Part shown: one piece after another, positions 57,732 to 64,000 of the stretch
How the letters are laid out: the number at the start of each line of letters is the position of its first letter
How positions within the stretch are numbered: the stretch's first letter is position 1
Assembly: GCF_014648315.1 (NCBI RefSeq)
Contig: NZ_BMQW01000003.1
Coordinates: 1 to 64,000, forward strand
From: Shewanella ulleungensis
GTDB taxonomy: Bacteria > Pseudomonadota > Gammaproteobacteria > Enterobacterales > Shewanellaceae
Direction of reading: 5' to 3'
Length of the DNA stretch: 64,000 nt
Program-made: the position numbers and the translations under genes
The notes under the pieces: model-generated
What the model was told of the DNA's origin: nothing
Seen by the model: only the letters and a program-made list of their open reading frames with translations
The model's database searches: none

Positions 57732-58259
57732 TTAGCGTCGATGAGGTTGTTCGCCTATATCTATCAGTACCAGTAATGCTGCATCGCCGCCCCATTCTTT
57801 AGGTGCTTGATGAAACGCTTTTACCTTAGGGTGCTGTGCCAACCACAAAGGCAGTTGTTGCTTCAGAATCCCCGTACCGAAACCGTGCATCACACAACAA
57901 CAAATACTGCTTTGTTTAACACACGCTTGAATGAGTGCAGCCAACTCGAGTTTAGCTTCAGACTGCCTTAAGCCGTGTAAGTCTAGTAACAAATCGGGTG
58001 AATAATCACCTCGTCTTAAGCGTTTTAGCTCAAGTTTATCTGCACTGTCATTTATCCAGCGCATAGGGCCTTCGACCGGCAGCAGCGGCTGATAAGTATC
58101 CGAAAAATAGCTATCAACGTGGATTTGACGCTCTTTAAATTCGAATTGTTGTTTGGGTTTGACTGGCTGTTTAAAATGGTGGGTATCTTGCTTAAGCGGT
58201 TTGATACCGTCTATCAATTGACTAAACAGCGACGAGTCTGAGTAATTTTCGTCTTTCAT
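57732..58259 (-). CDS. smrB: Ribosome rescue endonuclease SmrB
   Basis: A 175-residue protein with a variable N-terminus and a C-terminal Smr domain. The nuclease motif LDLHGLRQSEA and the GxGxGxL-type MHGFGTGILKQQLPLWL are intact. SmrB cleaves mRNA between collided ribosomes. The N-terminal EGPMRWINDSADKLELKRLRRGDYSPD is typical of the gammaproteobacterial protein. It is divergent from prmB with an 80-base gap, an order conserved in relatives. Confidence 0.93.
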   Translation of the reverse strand: MKDENYSDSSLFSQLIDGIKPLKQDTHHFKQPVKPKQQFEFKERQIHVDSYFSDTYQPLLPVEGPMRWINDSADKLELKRLRRGDYSPDLLLDLHGLRQSEAKLELAALIQACVKQSSICCCVMHGFGTGILKQQLPLWLAQHPKVKAFHQAPKEWGGDAALLVLIDIGEQPHRR

Positions 58260-58338
58260 GGCGGTATTGTATTGAATTCTAGGTCATCTTAATAGACATC
58301 AGTTACAATACCGTAGAACAATTTTTTAGGAGTGTGTT

Positions 58339-59283
58339 TTGGATAAGATCTTTGTAGATGAAGCGGTCACTGAGTTACGTACCATAGGTGATATGTTGCG
58401 CTGGGCGGTTAGCCGTTTTAATGATGCCAATATTTATTATGGTCACGGTACTGATAATGCTTGGGACGAAGCCATTGCATTGGTTTTTCATGCTTTACAC
58501 TTACCTGAAGAAATCGGTCAGCAGGTTATTTTAAGTAACCTTACCAGCAGTGAAAAGCATAAAATTGTTGAGTTAATTATTCGTCGTGTACGTGAACGCT
58601 TACCTGTGCCGTATTTAACCAACAAAGCGCGTTTTGCTGGCCTTGAGTTTTATGTTGATGAGCGTGTGTTAGTGCCTCGTTCACCCATTGCAGAAATGAT
58701 CAATAACCATTTTAGCCCTTGGTTATACAACAAGCCTGTACATCGCATTATGGATTTATGTACGGGTAGTGCTTGTATTGCGATTGCTTGTGCTCATGCA
58801 TTTGAACATGCCGAAGTGGATGCGCTTGATATTAGTGAAGATGCATTAGAAGTTGCACAAATTAACATTGAGTCACTTGATGTGATGGAGCGTGTTTTCC
58901 CAATCCAGTCTGATTTATTCTCGGCAATTCCTAAAGGACCGCATTACGATTTAATCGTTTCAAACCCGCCGTATGTTGATGCTGAAGATATTGGTGATAT
59001 GCCAGATGAATATCACCACGAGCCAGCGATTGGTTTAGCATCAGGCCGCGATGGTTTAGATTTAACCAAACGCATTTTAGCTAATGCTGCTGATTACTTA
59101 ACTGAAAATGGGGTATTAGTGGTCGAAGTGGGTAATTCAATGGTGCATTTAATGGAGCAATTCCCTGATATGCCGTTCACCTGGGTTGATTTTGAATTTG
59201 GCGGTGATGGTGTATTTGTGTTGACCCGTGATCAGCTAGTTGAAAATGAATCACTTTTCTCTGTATACAAAGATGTTGAATAA
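58339..59283 (+). CDS. prmB: Ribosomal protein uL3 glutamine N5-methyltransferase PrmB
   Basis: A 314-residue SAM-dependent methyltransferase that modifies a glutamine of ribosomal protein uL3. The catalytic NPPY motif is at residues 209-212 ([14 protein letters not shown]). The SAM-binding block is [16 protein letters not shown] helical N-terminal domain (about 1-110) binds the substrate. The start is TTG at 58339, six bases after AGGAG. aroC follows after 55 bases, the same order as in E. coli (prmB-aroC). Confidence 0.95.
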   Translation: MDKIFVDEAVTELRTIGDMLRWAVSRFNDANIYYGHGTDNAWDEAIALVFHALHLPEEIGQQVILSNLTSSEKHKIVELIIRRVRERLPVPYLTNKARFAGLEFYVDERVLVPRSPIAEMINNHFSPWLYNKPVHRIMDLCTGSACIAIACAHAFEHAEVDALDISEDALEVAQINIESLDVMERVFPIQSDLFSAIPKGPHYDLIVSNPPYVDAEDIGDMPDEYHHEPAIGLASGRDGLDLTKRILANAADYLTENGVLVVEVGNSMVHLMEQFPDMPFTWVDFEFGGDGVFVLTRDQLVENESLFSVYKDVE

Positions 59284-59338
59284 TAGAGAGTAAGCATCAC
59301 GCAGTCGATTAAATAAAATATAGAGGTAGTTAACGCGC

Positions 59339-60433
59339 ATGTCAGGAAACAGTATTGGTCAAAACTTTGTTGTGACAACCTTTGGTGAAAGCCATGGTGT
59401 CGCCTTGGGTTGTATTATTGACGGTTGTCCTCCGGGACTCGAATTAACCGTTGAAGACATGCAACATGATTTAGACAGACGACGTCCAGGTACATCGCGT
59501 TACACCACAGCAAGGCGTGAAGCTGATGAAGTAAAAATTCTATCAGGTGTCTTTGAAGGTAAAACCACGGGTACCTCTATTGGTTTGCTGATTGAGAATA
59601 CCGATCAACGCAGCCAAGACTATTCTGATATTAAAGACACATTCCGCCCTGGTCATGCTGATTATACTTACCAGCAAAAATATGGCATGCGCGATTATCG
59701 CGGTGGTGGACGCTCATCCGCGCGTGAAACCGCCATGCGCGTTGCTGCGGGTGCAGTTGCAAAAAAATACCTAAAGCAAGTACATGGTATTGAAATTCAC
59801 GGTTATCTTGCTCAATTAGGTCCAATTTGTGCTGAAACTATCGATTTAACCCAAATTGAACAAAATGCGTTTTTCTTTCCTGATGCAAGTAAGTTAGAAG
59901 CATTAGATGAGTATATGCGTGGTTTGCGTAAATCGGGTGACTCAATTGGCGCCAAAATTACGGTAGCAGCCACAGGTGTACCTGTTGGTTTAGGTGAGCC
60001 AGTATTTGACCGACTCGATGCTGATATTGCCCATGCGCTTATGGGCATTAATGCCGTTAAAGGCGTTGAAATCGGTGATGGTTTTGGCGTGGTTACCCAA
60101 AAGGGCTCTGAAGGTCGCGACTTAATGTCACCAGAGGGGTTTGCTTCTAATCATGCCGGTGGCGTGTTAGGCGGCATTTCATCTGGGCAACCTGTTGTGG
60201 CTCATATTGCGTTAAAGCCAACATCAAGCATCAGTGTACCGGGTCAAAGTATGACTGTGCAGGGGAATACGGTTGATATGATCACTAAAGGCCGACACGA
60301 CCCGTGTGTGGGTATCCGTGCAGTGCCTATTGCTGAAGCCATGTTAGCGATTGTATTAATGGATCATTTATTAAGACACCGCGCGCAAAACCAAGATGTG
60401 GTTCGTCAAACTCCTGTGATTGGAATGCGTTAA
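59339..60433 (+). CDS. aroC: Chorismate synthase
   Basis: A 364-residue enzyme that makes chorismate from EPSP using reduced FMN, the last step of the common shikimate pathway. All three family signatures are visible: [40 protein letters not shown] and [17 protein letters not shown]. Length is normal. The stop codon overlaps the ATG of the MFS gene (TAATG), so translation of the two is coupled. Confidence 0.98.
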   Translation: MSGNSIGQNFVVTTFGESHGVALGCIIDGCPPGLELTVEDMQHDLDRRRPGTSRYTTARREADEVKILSGVFEGKTTGTSIGLLIENTDQRSQDYSDIKDTFRPGHADYTYQQKYGMRDYRGGGRSSARETAMRVAAGAVAKKYLKQVHGIEIHGYLAQLGPICAETIDLTQIEQNAFFFPDASKLEALDEYMRGLRKSGDSIGAKITVAATGVPVGLGEPVFDRLDADIAHALMGINAVKGVEIGDGFGVVTQKGSEGRDLMSPEGFASNHAGGVLGGISSGQPVVAHIALKPTSSISVPGQSMTVQGNTVDMITKGRHDPCVGIRAVPIAEAMLAIVLMDHLLRHRAQNQDVVRQTPVIGMR

Positions 60434-61614
60434 TGTCTTTAAGTCAACGCGCCGAACCAGATTTACGCTGGCTCGGTGCCTGCTATTTCTTTTTCTTTTC
60501 TATTCTCGGCATCATGGTTCCCTACCTAGGGGTCTTTTTTGACAGTCGAGGTTTCAATGCGCAAGAGATTGGTTTTTTGTTGGCTATTTTAATGGCTACG
60601 CGCATTGTGGCACCCAATATTTGGGCGGCAGTGGCTGACCGAACGGGTATGCGTGCTGAGTTAATTAAACTCGGATCCTTCGCTGCCGCAATGACGTACA
60701 TCAGCTTTTTCTTTGATGGTAGCTTTTTATACCTTGCCATTAGCTTGGCCATTTACACCTTTTTTTGGAACTCAATTCTGGCGCAGTTAGAAGTGATTAC
60801 CTTAGAAACCTTAGGTGACAAAGCTGAGCGTTATGGCGCAATTCGTAGCTGGGGCAGTGTCGGCTATATTGTGTTAGTGATAAGTGGTGGTTTAGCCATT
60901 GATTATTGGGGCCCTGAAGTGCTGCCATATATGGGCATGATATTATTTCTTGGGTTGTTTGCCTGTTCATTACCGTTACCGGCTAATCGCAGTGTGGTTG
61001 TTAATCGTGCAGACAGGCCTAAATTAACATTCGATGCATCACTTATTTGGTTTATGTTATCGGCGATGTTGCTGCAGATGAGTGTTGGGCCTTTTTATGG
61101 TTTCTTCGTACTGTACTTAAAGCAGTTTGGTTATTCAGAAACAATAGCGGGTATGTTGGTAGCATTAGGCGTTCTTGCTGAAATTGTTATTTTCTTTTAT
61201 TCATCACGGTTAATTCGCCAATATGGTATCCGAGCATTGCTCGTAGTGAGTATGTTACTGACAGCTGTTCGCTGGCTTTTATTAGCTTTTGGTGTCGACT
61301 CAGTTTCATTGTTGGTCATAAGCCAACTTCTGCATGCATTTACTTTTGGTTTAGTGCATGCCGCGTCTATTCATTTTATTCATCGTCATTTTAATGTTAG
61401 CCATCGCAGCACTGGGCAGGCGTTATACGCCAGCGTGAGTTTTGGTGTAGGTGGTGCGTTAGGGACATGGATAAGCGGCATGATTTGGGGCGATGGCAGT
61501 CAAACAATGTGGGTTTGGGTCTTTGCCGCTAGCTGTGCGTTTTTATCTATGATTGCGGTATTGATGATCCCCAATATCAATGGTGAAGATTCAGTTAGCG
61601 CAGCACAGAATTAA
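60433..61614 (+). CDS. Major facilitator superfamily transporter
   Basis: A 393-residue inner-membrane transporter with twelve predicted helices. The opening LRWLGACYFFFFSILGIMVPYLGVFF and the mid-block RYGAIRSWGSVGYIV match the MFS_1_like / phenylpropionate-permease-type (HcaT-like) group. The translationally coupled position after aroC is conserved in Shewanella-type genomes as far as I recall. An aromatic or nucleoside substrate is possible but not shown by the sequence. Confidence 0.85.
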   Translation: MSLSQRAEPDLRWLGACYFFFFSILGIMVPYLGVFFDSRGFNAQEIGFLLAILMATRIVAPNIWAAVADRTGMRAELIKLGSFAAAMTYISFFFDGSFLYLAISLAIYTFFWNSILAQLEVITLETLGDKAERYGAIRSWGSVGYIVLVISGGLAIDYWGPEVLPYMGMILFLGLFACSLPLPANRSVVVNRADRPKLTFDASLIWFMLSAMLLQMSVGPFYGFFVLYLKQFGYSETIAGMLVALGVLAEIVIFFYSSRLIRQYGIRALLVVSMLLTAVRWLLLAFGVDSVSLLVISQLLHAFTFGLVHAASIHFIHRHFNVSHRSTGQALYASVSFGVGGALGTWISGMIWGDGSQTMWVWVFAASCAFLSMIAVLMIPNINGEDSVSAAQN

Positions 61615-61643
61615 TATCTAAAAGTGGGTCGCAAGGAGTTATC

Positions 61644-62780
61644 GTGAAACGTTTTCGCTTAGGGGTAATCATTAATCCATTGGCTGGATTAGGTGGCAGT
61701 GTCGGGTTAAAAGGCTCTGATGGTGTGGCTTTAGAAGCTATCGCTAAAGGCGCAATACCTAAAGCTCAAATGCGTATGCAGCAGGCCTTAACGGTGATAT
61801 TACCTTTTGCTGATAATATAGACATCATTACTGCATCGGGAGGCATGGGCGCGAACTTATGCTGCCAAATGGGTTTTACTACCACTGAAGTTTATCGCTG
61901 TGAAACTACCACTTCCTCGCAAGATACCCAACAAGCTGTGACTTGCTTACTCGAACAGCAATTAGATTTACTACTGTTTGCTGGCGGTGATGGCACTGCG
62001 CGTGATATTTATGCCGTAGTTGAAGATAAGTTACCCGTATTAGGTGTGCCTGCTGGTGTTAAAATTCACTCTGGCGTTTACGGCATTACGCCACATGCTT
62101 CAGGCTTGGTGCTGAGTATGTTATTACAAGGTGAACTCGTTAGCTTAATGGTGGCCGATGTGATGGACATTGATGAAGTTGCATTTAGGCAAGGCACAGT
62201 AAGAGCAAAACGATTTGGTGAAATGACCGTACCAGCAGAGCCGCGTTATATTCAAGCGGTGAAAATGGGCGGTAAAGAAGTGGACGAGTTAGTGTTAGCT
62301 GATATTGCAGCTGATATTATTGAATCAATGGACGATGAGTTATTCATTATAGGTTCGGGCAGCACCGTAGCTGCTGTGATGGAAGATTTATGTATAGACA
62401 ATACCTTACTCGGTGTTGATGTTATTCAAGATAAAATGCTAATCGCTCAAGATGTCAGCGCCAATCAATTAATCGAATTGACCAAAGATACACCAGCCGA
62501 CAAAGTTAAGTTGGTAATTACTCTTATTGGTGGGCAAGGGCACATATTGGGCCGCGGTAACCAGCAATTGTCACCAGAGTTGATAAAACGCATCCCAAAA
62601 GACAATATTTTAATCTTAGCTACAAAAACTAAGCTTAAAGCACTTGAAGGTAGACCATTAATTGTGGATAGTGGCGACCCTGAATTAGACAAAGCACTCA
62701 CTGGCTATTACAAAATAGTCACTGGCTACCATGATTACGTGATGTATCAAGTAGCCAACCCAGATTTGGTGGAGAACTAA
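61644..62780 (+). CDS. ATP-NAD kinase-like protein
   Basis: A 378-residue protein of the NAD kinase/diacylglycerol kinase-like superfamily. The nucleotide motif is LLLFAGGDGTARDI, and the start LGVIINPLAGLGGSVGLKG resembles AcoX-type ATP-NAD kinase relatives. The later part has DELFIIGSGSTV and TLIGGQGHILGRGNQQLSPE, shared within that group. The true substrate is unknown; canonical NadK is shorter and encoded separately in most bacteria. It starts with GTG, preceded by AAGGAG, and is four bases ahead of yfcL. Confidence 0.85.
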   Translation: MKRFRLGVIINPLAGLGGSVGLKGSDGVALEAIAKGAIPKAQMRMQQALTVILPFADNIDIITASGGMGANLCCQMGFTTTEVYRCETTTSSQDTQQAVTCLLEQQLDLLLFAGGDGTARDIYAVVEDKLPVLGVPAGVKIHSGVYGITPHASGLVLSMLLQGELVSLMVADVMDIDEVAFRQGTVRAKRFGEMTVPAEPRYIQAVKMGGKEVDELVLADIAADIIESMDDELFIIGSGSTVAAVMEDLCIDNTLLGVDVIQDKMLIAQDVSANQLIELTKDTPADKVKLVITLIGGQGHILGRGNQQLSPELIKRIPKDNILILATKTKLKALEGRPLIVDSGDPELDKALTGYYKIVTGYHDYVMYQVANPDLVEN

Positions 62781-62783
62781 ACC

Positions 62784-63062
62784 ATGTTAGAACAGTACGA
62801 TGCAGCATTAGAGTCTTGGATTGAAGAAAGCGTAAATAACAGTGACGATGATGCATTATTTGCTTGTGGTTACTTACAAGGTCATATTGCTGTTGTGTTA
62901 GCTGAATTAGAAGTCGAATCTGAGCAAGATTTAGCGGCACTCGATCAAAAAATATTAACCTGTTTAGCGTTAGCGGATAAAGAATTAAATGCAGACGACT
63001 ACGCTCTAGTTGAAGCCGCCTGGCAACAATTACGTCTTCGAATTGTTGCTCAAGCAGCATAA
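62784..63062 (+). CDS. yfcL: YfcL family protein
   Basis: A 92-residue acidic helical protein (MLEQYDAALESWIEESVNNSDDDALFA at the start) of the YfcL family, which has no known function. It lies in the prmB-aroC-yfcL neighbourhood conserved in gammaproteobacteria and is four bases behind the NAD-kinase-like gene, so it is part of the same transcript. Confidence 0.88.
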   Translation: MLEQYDAALESWIEESVNNSDDDALFACGYLQGHIAVVLAELEVESEQDLAALDQKILTCLALADKELNADDYALVEAAWQQLRLRIVAQAA

Positions 63063-63083
63063 ACAGGAATAAAAATCGGCTTT

Positions 63084-63623
63084 ATGGTCAATTCGTTCTC
63101 ACAAGTGACTATTGGTTTAGTCAACCCCAAAACACCTGTAAACGTTGGCGGGATTATGCGCGCTGCAGGCTGCTATCGTGTTGATCGCGTCTGTTATACA
63201 GGTAAGCGCTATGAGTTAGCGGCTAAGTCTGGTGATGCGCAATATGATATTGACACTAAAGATGCAGCTAAACGTATTCCGTTAGTAGGTGTTGAGTCAT
63301 TACTTGAAAGCGTACCTCAAGGCGCAACAATCGTATGCGTTGACTTGGTGGTAGGCGCGACACCGTTGCCGTTATTTACTCATCCCGACAATGCATTTTA
63401 TATCTTTGGCCCCGAAGATGGCACGATTCCGCAACAATTGATTGATGCCGCAACCGACGTTGTTTATGTGCCAACCGTAGGTTGTATGAATCTTGCTGCA
63501 TCAGTGAATGTGTTGCTTTATGACCGCCTTGCTAAGATGACTCAAGTCAAAGCAGATGATGAGTTAATTAAGCAAAGTCGTGATAATAATAACCGGACTA
63601 AAGTTAAACACTGGCTTAAGTGA
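63084..63623 (+). CDS. SPOUT (TrmH-type) RNA methyltransferase
   Basis: A 179-residue protein of the SpoU/TrmH fold. Motif 1 is NPKTPVNVGGIMRAAGC, motif 2 is FYIFGPEDGTIP and motif 3 is VPTVGCMNLAASVNVLLYDR, which together form the knot that binds SAM. It lacks an N-terminal RNA-binding domain, so it is a minimal enzyme. The target nucleotide (tRNA or rRNA 2'-O-ribose) is not determinable from the sequence. It follows yfcL after 21 bases and ends the aroC-region transcript. Confidence 0.87.
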   Translation: MVNSFSQVTIGLVNPKTPVNVGGIMRAAGCYRVDRVCYTGKRYELAAKSGDAQYDIDTKDAAKRIPLVGVESLLESVPQGATIVCVDLVVGATPLPLFTHPDNAFYIFGPEDGTIPQQLIDAATDVVYVPTVGCMNLAASVNVLLYDRLAKMTQVKADDELIKQSRDNNNRTKVKHWLK

Positions 63624-63648
63624 ACCGTGTTAATCATATTTACAGGAA

Positions 63649-63680
63649 ATGCCGGGTGAGAAATCATCCGGCATTTTTTT
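63649..63680 (+). terminator. Terminator after the SPOUT methylase
   Basis: ATGCCGG with TGA, and TCA with CCGGCAT, form a stem with one mismatch around GAAA, followed by TTTTTTT. Confidence 0.88.
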
Positions 63681-63765
63681 ATCCCGACTAAAGCCTTAAT
63701 AGATTGAATAAAAGTTTGAACATAATATAGTTTAAGCTAACACTTTGTTATTTTGGGAACTACCT

Positions 63766-64000
63766 ATGTCACTCATCAGTCGATTATCTCAGTGGTTACC
63801 GTTTGGTCATGTACCAGAAATGGATACTACAGCCGTTTTTCAACACCTTGAAAATAACAACATTCAAATCGTTGATGTGCGCACGTCACTGGAGTGGGGT
63901 AAGTCACACATCAAAGGCGCTTGTAACCTACCCATTACTCATTTTTCTAGAGGGTCAGTTGACCAATTGCAGCTGAACACTGACCAACTCACCATTGTTA
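63766..64000 (+). CDS. Rhodanese-like protein, N-terminal part
   Basis: An open frame from the ATG at 63766 to the window end. It reads MSLISRLSQWLPFGHVPEMD, then IQIVDVRTSLEWGKSHIKGACNLP, the entry motif of a rhodanese domain. The catalytic cysteine lies beyond the edge. There is no signal peptide. GGGA precedes the ATG. Confidence 0.85.
   Translation, partial: MSLISRLSQWLPFGHVPEMDTTAVFQHLENNNIQIVDVRTSLEWGKSHIKGACNLPITHFSRGSVDQLQLNTDQLTIV

Noticed and set aside
62719..63060. A 113-codon minus-strand frame opposite yfcL
   Set aside because: It is antisense to a recognised family member in a conserved operon and has no start signals of its own.

Overview
The window looks like chromosome of a Shewanella-type marine gammaproteobacterium (Alteromonadales). 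The pointers are: the sixA / smrB / prmB / aroC / MFS / NAD-kinase-like / yfcL / SPOUT methylase neighbourhood; fadI-fadJ behind a PsrA-like palindrome; an ECF sigma factor paired with a DUF3379 membrane anti-sigma factor; SstT and PutP sodium symporters; CheV; and abundant GGDEF/EAL proteins. No phage, IS element, CRISPR array or plasmid gene was seen. Almost everything is intact, ordinary chromosomal coding sequence with well-formed hairpin terminators.

Layout. 1-241: end of a tandem tRNA-Val(UAC) array. 438-6419: ABC exporter, a split alkylation-repair pair (Ada-AlkA fusion plus Ogt), a DEAD-box helicase and a small Cys phosphatase. 6626-11718: CheV, SstT, RluA, a membrane-anchored thioredoxin, AcpH and a small unknown. 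11787-17293: queuosine and secretion block queA, tgt, yajC, secD, secF. 17454-24234: GGDEF/EAL protein, DUF3224, DUF2007, a rhodanese, a siroheme synthase with a decayed methyltransferase tail, YaeQ and a CBS protein. 24299-35482: secreted S8 protease; a four-gene unit of RND pump, adaptor, DUF2892 and periplasmic rhodanese; FadL; PutP. 35618-44251: ECF sigma/anti-sigma pair and the MoxR-Bat operon. 44490-47932: fadIJ beta-oxidation operon. 48346-53666: accessory segment with a small membrane protein, a 38-residue microprotein, a secreted protein made of ten 13-residue repeats, and a 1436-residue propeller-Y_Y_Y-PAS-GGDEF-EAL receptor. 54133-64000: M16 peptidase, SixA, SmrB, PrmB, AroC, MFS transporter, NAD-kinase-like protein, YfcL, SPOUT methylase and the start of a rhodanese.

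How parts work together. FadL (fatty-acid import) and FadIJ (beta-oxidation) lie about 11 kb apart; each has its own candidate fatty-acid-responsive operator (FadR-like at fadL, PsrA-like at fadI). MoxR, DUF58, DUF4381, BatA, BatB/C and BatD run head to tail with overlaps and probably build one envelope-associated complex. QueA and Tgt act in the same tRNA modification pathway and precede the SecDF-YajC translocase accessory.

The best candidate for something undescribed is 48645-53666. Three same-strand genes encode a membrane receptor for c-di-GMP turnover whose sensor half is strikingly AT-rich, an exported protein that is almost entirely a homogenised 39-bp tandem repeat (unit AGFPNIKVLDTQT), and a basic 38-residue protein whose Shine-Dalgarno overlaps the repeat gene's stop codon. 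Its function is unknown; I give structure only and mark interpretation as inference.
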